NCBI GenBank assembly: GCA_965214475.1
Contig: OZ243953.1
Coordinates: 930,001 to 994,000 of the forward strand
Length of the DNA: 64,000 nt
Origin: SIRX01 sp965214475
Lineage (GTDB): Bacteria > Actinomycetota > Rubrobacteria > Rubrobacterales > Rubrobacteraceae
Direction: 5' to 3'
Both the position numbers and the translations under genes were made by a program. The first letter of the stretch is position 1. Every line of letters starts with the position of its first letter. The notes beneath the pieces are model-generated. The model made no database searches, was not told where the DNA came from, and saw nothing but the letters and a program-made list of their open reading frames with translations. Positions 16,537 to 26,052 of the stretch are shown here, piece by piece.

Positions 16537-17412
16537 CTAGGCCGCCTTCTTTTTGCCGCCCGGTTCCCTCTCAGCGAGGCTTCGCGTGGTCCGGTCCAGA
16601 ATGATCGCGATTACGACGATCCCGAGCCCGCCGATCAGTGCCTGTCCCACATCGAGCGAGCTTAGGCCCACTACGACGGGTCCTCCGAGTCCTTCCGCCC
16701 CGGAGAGCGCTGCGATGACCACCATGGAAAGCGAAAGCATAATGACCTGGTTCACCCCGGCCATGATCGTCGGCAGCGAGAGCGGAAGCTCAACCTTGAA
16801 GAGCGTCTGCCACGGTGTGGACCCGAAGGCCTGGGCGGCCTCGACGGTCTCTCCCGGGACTTGTTGTATGCCCAACATGGTGAGCCGAACCGCAGGCGGC
16901 ATGGCGAAAATGACCGTGGCTATGAGCGCCGGCGGATTCCCAATACCCAGTACGACCACGAAAGGCACCAGATACACAAACGGCGGCATCGTCTGCATTA
17001 TGTCGAGAACCGGCCTGATGAATGACTGCAAACCCGGCGATTTCGCGGCTGCTATGCCGAGAGGCACACCTAGTATTAGACAGGCACCCGTCGCGGCCAA
17101 TATCAGGGCCAGGGTAAACATCGTCGCGTCCCACAAGTCCAAGGAGATCATGAGCACAAGCCCGAGCGCCGTAAACAACGCTATCCGCCAGCTAGCCATG
17201 AAGAAGGCGATCGCGGATAGAACGACGATCGTCAGTAGAGCCGGGGGAGCAGTAAGGACAAACGCCAATGCCCCTACGACAGCATCCAAGAACACTTGTA
17301 GCGGACCGAAAATAAAACCAAAGGTATTCGTCATCCAATTGACGGCGCTCTCGACCCAGCTATCAAGGGGTATACGCGGGATAAACTCTGCTTGCAGAAG
17401 GGCTAATTTCAT
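16537..17412 (-). CDS. opuAB: Glycine betaine ABC transporter permease
   Basis: A 291-residue permease with six to eight membrane helices. The binding-protein-dependent transport domain shows ILGVPLGIAAAKSP, the PFVYLVPFVVVLGIGNPPAL segment and the EAA loop EAAQAFGSTPWQTLFKVELP that docks on the ATPase. The start codon directly abuts the stop of the ATPase gene, so the two are translationally coupled. Together with the neighbours it forms an OpuA-type importer for osmoprotection. Confidence 0.93.
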   Translation of the reverse strand: MKLALLQAEFIPRIPLDSWVESAVNWMTNTFGFIFGPLQVFLDAVVGALAFVLTAPPALLTIVVLSAIAFFMASWRIALFTALGLVLMISLDLWDATMFTLALILAATGACLILGVPLGIAAAKSPGLQSFIRPVLDIMQTMPPFVYLVPFVVVLGIGNPPALIATVIFAMPPAVRLTMLGIQQVPGETVEAAQAFGSTPWQTLFKVELPLSLPTIMAGVNQVIMLSLSMVVIAALSGAEGLGGPVVVGLSSLDVGQALIGGLGIVVIAIILDRTTRSLAEREPGGKKKAA

Positions 17413-18693
17413 CTACTCTCCCCTCTCCCCGAGGCCAACCTGGCTAGTCTGTCGTTCCTCCGCTTCAGGTTCAGCCTCATCTGAGTTTTCGGTTCCGGTA
17501 GTCAAGCCGGCGATGAGCGCACCGCGAACGACCACGCCCTCCAATCGATTGTTTTCGTTTACCACGGCCACCGGCAGCTCCCGCTCCACAAAGAGCGGCA
17601 GGACTTCCCGCAAGGGCGTCCCGAGTTCGACTTTCGGCGCCGTCTCGTCTACCGCGTCGTCGAGCTGCTGCTCCTCACGTTCTGCGAGCTTGGCGACCTC
17701 TTCGGCTTCACAGATGCCGATTAGATGCCGCTCGTCATCTACCATCATGATCTCCGAAAGACCAGCCTGTTTCATCCGACGTAAGACCACCCGTGGCCCC
17801 TCTCCGTCGTAGGCGACCGCTTTGGGCTCTACCATAACGGTGTCCACGTAGCGGACCTTGGCGTAGTCTACGTCCTCGACGAACCGCTCGACGTACTCGT
17901 CGGCGGGATTGGTGAGCACCTCTTCGGGAGTGCCGATCTGGACGATCTCTCCGTCCTTCATGATCGCAACCCGGTGCCCCAGCATGAGCGCCTCGTCCAG
18001 GTCGTGGGTAATAAAGAGGACGGTGCGCTTGATCTCCCCCTGAATATCCAGGAAAAGGTTTTGCATATCTCGCCGGATCAGGGGGTCCAGGGCCGAGAAT
18101 GGCTCATCCATGAGCAGTATCTCTTGCTTGGTAGCGAGCGCCCGGGCGAGCCCGACCCGCTGCTGCATGCCGCCGGAGAGCTCGGTTATCCGTTTTTCGC
18201 CCTGGCCCTGGAGGCCGACCATCTCTAGCGCTTCCTGGCTGGATTCCTTGCGCTCTTTTTCGTCGATACCCTGAATTTCGAGGCCGAACCCTATGTTGCT
18301 GAGAACCGTGCGGTTGGGTAGAAGCCCGAAGTGCTGGAAGACCATCCCCATCTTTTTGCGCCGGAGCTGCCGGATCTCTTTTTTGTCCATCTCGGAGATC
18401 AAATCCCCATGCAGATGGACCTGGCCCTCCGTTGGTTCTATAAGGCGGTTTATCAAGCGGAGCAGCGTGGATTTCCCACTGCCCGAAAGCCCGATAACCA
18501 CAAATATTTCGCCCTGATACACCTCGAAATCGGCATCGTAAACCCCGATGGTCGAACCGGTCTCACTCTCGACCTCGGCCTTGCTCTTTCCATCGCGCCG
18601 CATCTCCAGCGCCTGCTGACCCCGGCGCCCGAAAACCTTCGAGAGCTCCTCGACTTGGATAACAGCTTCCCGGCCATTGTCGTTAGCTTCCGT
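17413..18693 (-). CDS. opuAA: Glycine betaine ABC transporter ATPase with CBS domains, apparent ACG start
   Basis: An ATPase of the ProV/OpuAA type: Walker A GLSGSGKST, signature LSGGMQQRVGLARAL, Walker B ILLMDEPFSALDP, D-loop and switch His, then two CBS domains (about the last 140 residues) that sense ionic strength in relatives. The first ATG (18603) would remove the conserved opening strand. In-frame codons upstream encode AVIQVEELSKVFGRRG, exactly the family N-terminus, and the only codon suitably placed behind AAGGAG (18700-18705, six-base spacing) is ACG at 18693; a stop lies just beyond. Either ACG initiates here or one base has changed. Confidence 0.9.
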   Translation of the reverse strand, partial: TEANDNGREAVIQVEELSKVFGRRGQQALEMRRDGKSKAEVESETGSTIGVYDADFEVYQGEIFVVIGLSGSGKSTLLRLINRLIEPTEGQVHLHGDLISEMDKKEIRQLRRKKMGMVFQHFGLLPNRTVLSNIGFGLEIQGIDEKERKESSQEALEMVGLQGQGEKRITELSGGMQQRVGLARALATKQEILLMDEPFSALDPLIRRDMQNLFLDIQGEIKRTVLFITHDLDEALMLGHRVAIMKDGEIVQIGTPEEVLTNPADEYVERFVEDVDYAKVRYVDTVMVEPKAVAYDGEGPRVVLRRMKQAGLSEIMMVDDERHLIGICEAEEVAKLAEREEQQLDDAVDETAPKVELGTPLREVLPLFVERELPVAVVNENNRLEGVVVRGALIAGLTTGTENSDEAEPEAEERQTSQVGLGERGE

Positions 18694-18805
18694 GGCTCTC
18701 TCCTTCTATAGCCTGCTACATTACCGGACCGCAAACCTACTGCAGCCACCCACCGGATGCAAAGAAAATGCTTGCAACCTTCCCATATATCCAGCTGCTA
18801 AGAGC

Positions 18806-18834
18806 ATGATACGCGCTCCAGACGATTCATTCAA
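18806..18834 (-). promoter_or_regulatory. Promoter of the betaine importer operon
   Basis: On the minus strand TTGAAT (18829-18834) and TATCAT (18806-18811) are separated by 17 bases, a sound sigma70-type promoter. The predicted mRNA has a leader of about 105 bases before the ACG start of the ATPase gene. Confidence 0.55.
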
Positions 18835-18943
18835 CAAATCTAGCATTAAAATATGTGTTCTATAAAGTAAAACCGTTTCAAAAACAGAAACTGACTGCTC
18901 TGCTCCAGCAAGAAGACCTTCTAACATGCATCATAAACGGAGG

Positions 18944-18972
18944 TTGGTGGACACTAGCTATTGCGCTAAACT
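18944..18972 (+). promoter_or_regulatory. Promoter of tRNA-Arg(CCU)
   Basis: TTGGTG (18944-18949) and TAAACT (18967-18972) are 17 bases apart, placing the transcription start about 5 bases before the mature tRNA. Confidence 0.6.
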
Positions 18973-18983
18973 ACGGGCGCGCT

Positions 18984-19056
18984 GCGCCTGTAGCTCAGGG
19001 GATAGAGCACCGGTTTCCTAAACCGGGTGTCGGAGGTTCAAATCCTTCCAGGCGCA
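18984..19056 (+). tRNA. tRNA-Arg (anticodon CCU)
   Basis: A 73-base tRNA cloverleaf. The acceptor arm pairs GCGCCTG with CAGGCGC, followed by discriminator A. The anticodon arm is CCGGT-TTCCTAA-ACCGG, giving anticodon CCT, which reads the AGG arginine codon. The T arm is GGAGG-TTCAAAT-CCTTC. CCA is not encoded. tRNA-Arg(CCU) genes are frequent integration sites, and a 26-base copy of its 3' half occurs at 26053. Confidence 0.95.
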
Positions 19057-19281
19057 CTAGAGAATTGCCCATAAGTATAGAAAACGTGCGGAATAGAGAA
19101 AACTTCCGGCGGTTAAACCAGAGACTCTTGATGCCAACGTGATGTCAACGAGCGATAAAAACGCGGAATTTCAGCCTAAAGCATCGTCCATAGCTCCGGC
19201 GGCAGCGTCCACCATATCCGGGAGATAAGGTTTCGCCCGTGCAGAGATGGCACACTAACCGAAGTACAGTGAAGCGAAAAC

Positions 19282-19674
19282 ATGGAGGATGCATTGAACG
19301 ATAGAGAACAAGCGGCGACGCAGTTGGCCGAGAGCCGGGAACAGGTCGGGCGGATGACGCGCAACCCTTCGGTGCTGAGAACTTCGGTATCAGAGGACGC
19401 CGAACCACTTTGGAAGGAACTGCTGATAGCGGGCATGGCCCACGAGAAGGCAATAGAGGACTGGAGTCCCTACTGCGAATCCGGCACAGACGAACGCGGG
19501 CTGTACCTCGCAGCCCGCGAGGAGACAGACTCATCTCCTTTAGGCAAGGACGACCCGGACGCCCACACAAGGAGGCTGCACGCCGATTTGTTTCTCCTCT
19601 CGGCGGAGAAGTTGGAGGAATCACTTCGGGCCTTTGTTGAAGCGACCAGCTTCGACTGGGAGAGTTTGCCCTAG
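19282..19674 (+). CDS. Hypothetical protein
   Basis: A 130-residue, acidic, soluble protein that I do not recognise. It is mostly helical, with a conserved-looking WKELLIAGMAHEKAIEDW segment and a C-terminal helix FLLSAEKLEESLRAFVEA. The start ATG at 19282 has only a weak upstream ribosome-binding sequence. It lies between tRNA-Arg and the 3' end of the broken helicase gene, ending two bases from it tail to tail. The 225-base gap before it shows no gene. Confidence 0.5.
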   Translation: MEDALNDREQAATQLAESREQVGRMTRNPSVLRTSVSEDAEPLWKELLIAGMAHEKAIEDWSPYCESGTDERGLYLAAREETDSSPLGKDDPDAHTRRLHADLFLLSAEKLEESLRAFVEATSFDWESLP

Positions 19675-21385
19675 CTTTACCCAGCCCCGAAAAAGCGTGC
19701 GACGTCCGCGATTTCAGTAGTCCTCGGAGCAGGCGGCAGGCTGGATAGTATCGACTTGCCCCACCCCTTCGATGAGATACGCGGGTCGAGTATCGCTATG
19801 ACTCCCCGGTCGTCGGGACGGCGCATGAGCCTTCCCGCACCCTGGCGCATCGCCACCTGGGCCTTCGGGAGAAATATGTCCCGAAACGCAGTGTCTCCGG
19901 CTCTCTCCCGGAGCTTCGAGGTCACCGGGTCGTCCGGCGGCGCAAACGGGGCCTTGTCCATGACTACTAACGACAACGACTCTCCGGCGACATCTATGCC
20001 CTCTCGAAACGACGCGGTTCCAATCAGCACACCGCCTTCAGTCTCCCGGAGCCACTTCACGAGCCGCCCCGGGGCATCGTCGCCCTGGTAGCGCACGGGG
20101 TAGGGGGATTTGAAGGTCTCGCGGAATACGGAGACGGCCTTTTTGGTCGAGAGGATCACGAGCGCCCGGCCGCGAGATAGCCTGACAAGTTCCTGCGTCC
20201 TCCGAACGCATCCTTTGGTGAAGGCATCAGCATTGCCGAAGGACGGCGCGGGCATCCCGCCTCTAGCGCCGCCCTCGGCATAGATGAGGACTCTGTTACC
20301 GTAGTCAAAGACCTCCGCGCCCGCGAACTCGCTAACCGCCCTTGAAAACTGTCCCTCCTCCTCTTCACCCGCGCCGCCCTTATTAGCACCACCGGGCGCA
20401 GATTCGCCCTTTTTCATCAAAACTCTCGTCTAGCCCAAGTCTTCTTCTCGCGTAGGAGAAAGAACGGCGTTCGCCAGCGCTTGAGGCTAGGGTGGCGCTC
20501 GTGAGGACGACTCCTCCATCGTCGAAATTAGGCAGCACCTCGTCCCGGAACACGTCCGCAGTCTCCACGAGCCAACTCTTTAGTTCAGGATAGTTCTTCG
20601 CATTCGCCGACCGGCTTCGGCTTCTACCAGCAACCACCGCGTAGGCGTAGGCGTCGTCGGGTTTGTTGTAGAACGATTCAAGGTCTTTCCTCAGTCTCCC
20701 CACCATGCCCTGCAGCAGGTTTGCTTCCTCATTAGGGGCATGTGCGAGTACGTTCCTCAACTCCCTCAGCGCCTCGACGAGTTTGCCGTAGGCCCTCGGA
20801 GGACTCTGGTGCAAGCGGGTTGTCCCGCCGAGAAGGTCTTCAAAAAAGAGTTCCGCGGCCATCTCGGCGGTTTTCGTTGCGGCGTGCGCCTGCTCGCAAC
20901 GCTTTCTCGCCTGCCTCGTGACGTAGAGGATGCGCGCGTAGGAGACCCGGGCTCCGAAGGCCTCGGCCATGATCTCCTCCAGGCGGTGGGCCTCGTCTAT
21001 TACGAGGTGGCGGTTCTCCGTATCGAAGATAGCCCCGTATGAGGCGGCGTTTGCCAGGAGCAGTGCGTGGTTGACAACCAGGATATCGGCTTCGGAGGCT
21101 TTATCCCGGTGGGCGTAGTAATGGCAGCCTTCTCTGTAGGGACAGGTGCGCGGCGAACAGTCGTCCCCGTCCGAGGCGACCTCGGCCCAGGCGCTAACGG
21201 GCATCGCAAATGGCAGGTCTTCCCGGTCGCCGGTCTCGGTCTCGGCGGCCCACTTGTCCAAGTTGGTGATGAGTTCCGAATCGAATATCTGGCCGCTCAT
21301 CAAGGTCTCAAGGTGACGCTTGGTGCAGTAGGTAGGCCGCCAGCGAGTTACCCGAGTTCGGGCACTTTTCCGACGGCCTCCCTCC

Positions 21386-21420
21386 GAACCACGCATGACC
21401 GTTTCCGTATCACGTGGCTC
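21386..21420 (-). ncRNA. Group II intron domain V
   Basis: A 35-base hairpin on the minus strand. GAGCCACG pairs with CGTGGTTC, with an internal bulge and a GAAA tetraloop capping a TACG/CGGT helix. The AGC triad at the 5' base of the stem is the catalytic metal-binding element. This is the most diagnostic part of the ribozyme and looks intact. Confidence 0.88.
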
Positions 21421-21429
21421 TCCAGTGTC

Positions 21430-23226
21430 TTATCCACTACATGGAGCTTGGCTCCTCTTGCCTTTACCAGCGTGGATGCTGATGTGGCAATTTTGGCAGA
21501 CAACCAGAGTCTTACGGTGACGTGATGCCATCGTTTTGACCCATTTGGGCTTTTCGGCCCGTCCCTTGCGCTGGAGATCTTTCAGGGCTCGGATGTGGTG
21601 GACTTCGACGTTCTCTGTTGAGCCGCAAAGCTCACAGACACTTGCCAGAAGTCGTTCCTCTACCTCTGTGCGATCATTCCAGACACGGTAGGGATGGTCG
21701 TTTAGAACCGCTTCCTTATTTCGCGCGAGTGATATACCTCCCCACTGTGCTACCAGCGGCTTTTTACCTTCTCGCTCGATTCTCACTTCGAGACCCTTGT
21801 AAGGTCCCCTATCCGTCTGAATAATGGTGCCGAAGCGATTGTAGACCTTTGGAACCCTGGTACGAAGTTTATTCGCCAAGGTTTTGGTAAGTGATCGCTC
21901 CATGATCCATTTCAGACGGGCGAACCGCGTCGAGCGGTTATAGGCCAGTTGGTAGTATTCGGCGAGGCCCCGAAACTCCTGTTGGTATTGAGAGACGATG
22001 CTGAAAACGCTATCGCTCGTTCGTCCCTTCAGGTGTATGGGTTTGCCGTTTCGCATGTAGAGGGCGCACTTCTCGCTCACTACCTCCGCGGGCACTTTCA
22101 GGCCGATGCCGCCGTTGATAGCGCGGCCTCTCTGATTGTGCTTTGCGTCATTGTGTAGAACAACAATGTCGTAGCCAAGAAATCGTGCTGCCTCCGAGCG
22201 CGCATGAGTAATGAGCGTCTTTGGCTGTGAGAGTTCCAGATTAAGGGACGTACCTAGGAACTCTCCGAGTTGGTGTTTAATTTGTTCGGCTTCTTTCCGC
22301 GGTCCGTTGAATCCTAGAAGAAAATCATCCGCGTACCTTATGTATCTCAGTCGCCTGTAGCCTGAATCTTTGGGGTCGTAAACTGGAAGATGTCGAGCCT
22401 GCTTATGCAGTTCGTTGGCTTCCTGTATCTTTCCCCTGTTTGCCAGGCTTCTCGCGTCGTTTTTGAGTTTGTTGTACTGCGGGTTTGCTCTCCTTCTGGC
22501 TTTGCGGTTGTAGTTGGGAAGCAATATCTGTTCGACGAAATTATCCAGCCGGTCCAAGTATATATTTGAAAGAACAGGACTTACGATGCCTCCTTGCGGC
22601 GAGCCGCTAAGGGTATTGTGGAAGCGCCAGTCCTCCAGATACCCGGCCTTCAGAAGGTTTGAGATCAGCCGCAAAAAGCGACCGTCATGAACCTTCTCCG
22701 AAAGGATCGAGAGTAGGATCTCGTGATTCAGACTGCCGAAGCAATCGGATATGTCCCCTTCGATGAACCAGGCCGTACCAGTCCAGGTCCGGTGGATCTT
22801 TGAAAGAGCGGTATGGCATCCTCTTCCTGGTCTAAAGCCATGAGAGTGGTCGCTAAACTGAGGCTCGTAGTACGCCTCAAGGATGAGACGGATGACCTCT
22901 TGTAGCAGCTTATCTGACCAGGTGGGGAGTCCTAGCGGGCGTCTTTTATTGGTTCCTTTCTTCTCGATGTAAGTTCGCCTCGCTGGCCGCCACCGATAGC
23001 GTTCCTGACGCAAGGCGTCAATGATCGCCTCGATTTTAGCTATAGACATCCCGTCCACGGTTTCTTCCGTGACTCCGGTGGTCATTGCACCGTCGTTTCG
23101 GTAGATCTTCCCGTACGCTGTGAGGTACAAGTTGGGGTTGAATAACAGTCGATAGACACGTTCCAAGGGCAGTCCTCTTCTGCCTCGTTCGTGGATGATG
23201 TTCAGGATCGTTTCAGTTTCACGCAT
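21430..23226 (-). CDS. ltrA: Group II intron reverse transcriptase/maturase with HNH domain
   Basis: About 598 residues from the ATG at 23226 (MRETETIL); an upstream extension lacks family features. The reverse transcriptase has RRPLGLPTWSDKLLQ, the GDISDCF block, GSPQGGIVSPVLSNIYL and the catalytic RYADDF. A maturase X domain follows, and the C-terminus is an HNH endonuclease (CELCGSTENVEVHH, CQNCHISIH), giving target-primed insertion. It promotes intron splicing and mobility. All core motifs are intact, so the element may still be active. Confidence 0.93.
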   Translation of the reverse strand: MRETETILNIIHERGRRGLPLERVYRLLFNPNLYLTAYGKIYRNDGAMTTGVTEETVDGMSIAKIEAIIDALRQERYRWRPARRTYIEKKGTNKRRPLGLPTWSDKLLQEVIRLILEAYYEPQFSDHSHGFRPGRGCHTALSKIHRTWTGTAWFIEGDISDCFGSLNHEILLSILSEKVHDGRFLRLISNLLKAGYLEDWRFHNTLSGSPQGGIVSPVLSNIYLDRLDNFVEQILLPNYNRKARRRANPQYNKLKNDARSLANRGKIQEANELHKQARHLPVYDPKDSGYRRLRYIRYADDFLLGFNGPRKEAEQIKHQLGEFLGTSLNLELSQPKTLITHARSEAARFLGYDIVVLHNDAKHNQRGRAINGGIGLKVPAEVVSEKCALYMRNGKPIHLKGRTSDSVFSIVSQYQQEFRGLAEYYQLAYNRSTRFARLKWIMERSLTKTLANKLRTRVPKVYNRFGTIIQTDRGPYKGLEVRIEREGKKPLVAQWGGISLARNKEAVLNDHPYRVWNDRTEVEERLLASVCELCGSTENVEVHHIRALKDLQRKGRAEKPKWVKTMASRHRKTLVVCQNCHISIHAGKGKRSQAPCSG

Positions 23227-24234
23227 CTCGCGCTCTTCTCTCTCCCGATATATCCATGACACCTGTGCCCCTTCGCCCTGCAACCGGCTTTCCCGGTCTC
23301 CTTGGTGGGTCGTTACTCCCACGACTACTATGAGCACTCCGTAACCGTAGGGCTCTCGCCCCGTAGGTCATCCCGCATTCCCTGAGTGCAAGACGTTTTC
23401 TAGCGCGACGTAGGTGTCCCGTTCGTTCCCTTGAGTGGGGTCGCTCCTCACCGCTCGTCGGCCGGAAGGTTCCGGCGGCTTCCTGTGCTACCGCCGTATG
23501 CCGACATCCTCGCATGCTAGGCGTTGTGGTCGAGGGATGAGCAATTACATCGCCGGGAACTGGGCTTCGGGCAATCCAGCTCTCACCGTATCGCGCGGGT
23601 CTTGCGGGACCGTGCCGTAAACGCCTTCGGACACTTCCCGCTTTATCGGCATGCTCTTGTCCCCTCCGACTTTCGCCGTCAGGTAAGCCGTCGACCCAGA
23701 GGTCTTGGGTTTTACGTTTCCTCCTTTTCTTAGCCTTCATGCACCCGTTGCTTCCGAACCTCTCCTTTCTGTAAAAGGTATCTTTGCACTCGGTTCTGCG
23801 GCGCACGAGGAAGTTCCTACGGCCCTTCATGACCGCGTAGCTGACACCCTCCTCCTCCGGGTATCCGAGAAATTCGGCCGCTGCACTTCTGAGAGGTGGT
23901 AGGTCTTCGGTGAGAAGCTGGGCTTGCAGGGCGAGGGTGGCGGTAGAGACCACGACCCTCTCGCCTCTCTGGGCGGCCCTAAGAATCGCGGGCGCAAGAT
24001 AGCCCAGGGACTTGCCGGTGCCGGTAGGCGCGTCTGCGAGAAGGACGCCTTTGGAATTGAAACACTCCTCGACGGCCCCGGCGAGGTCTACCTGCTGCGG
24101 ACGCTCCCGGTAGCTGGGTTTTCTTGAGGCGAGAGGGCCGTCTGCGGCAAATAGCAGTTGTGGTGCTTTGAGAACCTCCCCCGTGCCGGATTCGTTGTGT
24201 GCTTTGCTCACCCGGCGATTATACGGGCCGCGGA

Positions 24235-24894
24235 CTAGACTGGCTCGAGCACACCGGGTTCGTCGTTCGCCGGGCGGTTGACGCGCCGGCTCACCGGGTA
24301 GGTCTCCATCTCTTCGGCAGGATACGGCGCGAGCATAGAGAGCAGCTCCTCGCGGTCATCGTTGTCCGGTTCTAGCCAAGCATCGTACAACTCCGGCGGC
24401 AGGATCACGGGCATCCGGTTGTGAACCTCGGCGGCGACCTCGTTGGGTTCCGTGGTGATAATGGTTGCCGAGAGCATCTCCTCTCCACCTTCCATGCGCC
24501 AGCTTTCCCACAATCCCGCGAAAGCAAACACTTGGCGGCTCTTGAGGCGCAGATAATACGGCTGCTTGCCACCCGGCTCCTTCTTCCATTCGTAGAACCC
24601 ATCGGCTGGTATTAGGCACCGACGCTTTTTGAAAGCGCTACGGAAGGAGGGCTTTTCTGACACGGTCTCGGCCCGGGCGTTAATCATACGCGAGCCGATC
24701 GACGGGTCTTTCGACCAGGAAGGTATAAGGCCCCAATGCACCGTCTCTAGTTTCCTGCCATTCTCCTCCAGAACGACCGAAACGTTTTGAGTGGGCGCGA
24801 TGTTGTAGCGCTCGGCGAACTCTGGAGTCTCCGCGAGGCCGAATGCCTTCGCGACCCTCCGCCCGTCTGATTTCAGCGTGTACCTGCCGCACAT
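24235..24894 (-). CDS. SRAP/HMCES-family abasic-site shielding protein
   Basis: A 219-residue SRAP protein. Cys2 directly after the initiator Met (MCGRYTL) is the residue that cross-links abasic sites in single-stranded DNA. Other family marks are RYNIAPTQ (Asn), INARAET, RCLIPADGFYEWK (catalytic Glu) and VHNRMPVIL (His). It protects abasic sites at replication forks. It lies 23 bases upstream of the DinG-like helicase on the same strand, suggesting a small DNA-damage operon. Confidence 0.95.
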   Translation of the reverse strand: MCGRYTLKSDGRRVAKAFGLAETPEFAERYNIAPTQNVSVVLEENGRKLETVHWGLIPSWSKDPSIGSRMINARAETVSEKPSFRSAFKKRRCLIPADGFYEWKKEPGGKQPYYLRLKSRQVFAFAGLWESWRMEGGEEMLSATIITTEPNEVAAEVHNRMPVILPPELYDAWLEPDNDDREELLSMLAPYPAEEMETYPVSRRVNRPANDEPGVLEPV

Positions 24895-25227
24895 AGCTTT
24901 GCCTCCCTTGCCGTCTTCCGTCCCCCGGATTGTACTTGAAGCATGGACGATTCCTTGTATGATTTGAATACGCCTGAACGTGGAGGATTACCCGACCCTC
25001 CTGCCCGGCTTCCTCGCCCTCCCGAAGCTGCTCGAACCCGTAACCGCGGCCTCGACATGAACAGGCCCACTCCGTTCGGCTAGGATCTCCCCGAGGCCCG
25101 CGATACGTTCCACGAGGAACGAGAACCCCGACGGCAGTCTTACTCTTTCACAGAAGCGCCAGGAAGACGACCGGCATCCGAAGCCGCGACGTAGCGGTTC
25201 GCGGCGTCGGCCTTGTAGACTGGCCGC
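24895..25227. other. Intergenic gap with a possible 46-codon ORF
   Basis: A 333-base gap between divergent SRAP and sulfotransferase-like genes. On the plus strand an ATG at 24943 opens a 46-codon, proline- and arginine-rich frame ending at 25083, without a good Shine-Dalgarno sequence. On the minus strand a 29-codon frame overlaps the start of the sulfotransferase gene. Neither resembles a known protein. The composition is like coding DNA, so this may be eroded gene remnant. Confidence 0.3.
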
Positions 25228-25986
25228 ATGAAGTTTATAGGTGCCGGCTTCGGACGCACGGGAACTACGTCACTGAAGGCGGCGTTAGAGGAGTTAGGCT
25301 TCGGCCCGGCCTACGGCCTGACCGAGGTCTTCGAGAACCCGCAGCATGTCGGCTTCTGGAAAGCAGCCCGGCGCGGAGAAAAGGTAGACTGGCGCGGCTT
25401 TCTCGCAGACTACGAGGTGGCGGTCGACTGGCCCGCGTGCGCGTTCTACGAGGAACTCATGGAGGCTTTCCCCAAAGCCCTCGTTATCCTGACCGTACGC
25501 GACCCTGAACCATGGTACGAGAGCCTGCACTCGACCATCTACCGGCTACGGAAGGTTACGCACGGCCCTCCGCCGTTAAGAGCAGCCTTCGCGTTCGCCG
25601 GTATGTTCGCCCCGGGCGTAGTTGGCACCGCCCGGTTGGCCGACCACCTCGTATGGGAGGATACCTTTGACGGGCGCTTCGAGGACAAGCCCTATGCCAT
25701 GGAGGTCTTCGAGGCCAACAACGAGGAGGTGCGCCGCCGGGTTCCCCCAGAGAGGCTGCTGATGTTCGACGTTCGGGAGGGCTGGGGACCTTTGTGCGAG
25801 TTCCTCGGCATCGAAGTACCTGATAAACCTTTTCCCCATCTCAACGAAGCGCAGGAGATGCGGCGCAGGCTGCTGGGCCTCACCGCGTTCTCGGCAGCCG
25901 CGCCGGTGATAGCGGTAGCGGGTATCATCGCTGTAGCGCTCCTCATCCGTCTACGAAAAAGCGCCGGACGTAAGCGATTGCCATAG
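25228..25986 (+). CDS. Sulfotransferase-like P-loop protein with C-terminal membrane anchor
   Basis: A 252-residue protein. The N-terminal strand and P-loop IGAGFGRTGTTSLKAAL match the bacterial family often labelled sulfotransferase (PF17784 type), with the later VILTVRDPEPWYESL as the phosphate-binding segment. Residues about 215-240 form a hydrophobic helix followed by a basic tail (RLRKSAGRKR), indicating attachment to the membrane. Substrate and donor are unknown. It is oriented away from the SRAP gene, and 66 bases downstream lies a tRNA fragment. Confidence 0.8.
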   Translation: MKFIGAGFGRTGTTSLKAALEELGFGPAYGLTEVFENPQHVGFWKAARRGEKVDWRGFLADYEVAVDWPACAFYEELMEAFPKALVILTVRDPEPWYESLHSTIYRLRKVTHGPPPLRAAFAFAGMFAPGVVGTARLADHLVWEDTFDGRFEDKPYAMEVFEANNEEVRRRVPPERLLMFDVREGWGPLCEFLGIEVPDKPFPHLNEAQEMRRRLLGLTAFSAAAPVIAVAGIIAVALLIRLRKSAGRKRLP

Positions 25987-26052
25987 TCCTGGGGCAATTG
26001 TACTCTCTATGCACCGACCCTAGTCTCTATACTCTACATATCCTTTTTACTG

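Larger units (their letters stand above)
21328..23806 (-). mobile_element. Group II intron with LtrA-type ORF
   Basis: A 2479-base retroelement on the minus strand. The 5' end is GTGCG (23806-23802), the group II consensus; the 3' end reads ..CTACCTAC. Domain V is at 21386-21420 and a domain VI stem with GGCCG/CGGCC arms and a late unpaired A follows. The reverse transcriptase/maturase gene lies in domain IV, as usual. Boundaries were fixed by the helicase reading frame: removing exactly this segment joins codon 135 to codon 136. The insertion point is immediately before the first iron-sulfur cysteine codon. Confidence 0.9.
19677..24211 (-). pseudogene. DinG/XPD-like DNA helicase, split by a group II intron and frameshifted
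   Basis: A superfamily 2 iron-sulfur helicase in three pieces. Exon 1 (24211-23807, GTG start) encodes 135 residues with Walker A ADAPTGTGKSLGY and ends in KGRRNFL. The intron (23806-21328) follows. Exon 2 starts at 21327 with the codons for CTKRHLETL, so exact splicing restores NFL-CTKRHL in frame; it carries further cluster cysteines (CSPRTCPYREGC), the DEAH box (VIDEAHRLEE) and LTSATL. At 20407-20414 (CCCTTTTT) the frame shifts by +1, and the next frame encodes the second RecA domain (GTASFREGIDVAGE, GAGRLMRRPDDRG) to 19677. Splicing could repair the first defect but not the second, unless the shift is a sequence error or is recoded. Its likely role is DNA repair; the SRAP gene lies just upstream. 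Confidence 0.88.

Noticed and set aside
19057..26052. Complete integrative element between tRNA-Arg and its fragment
   Set aside because: No integrase, excisionase or replication gene is present, and the fragment lacks the matching acceptor end.
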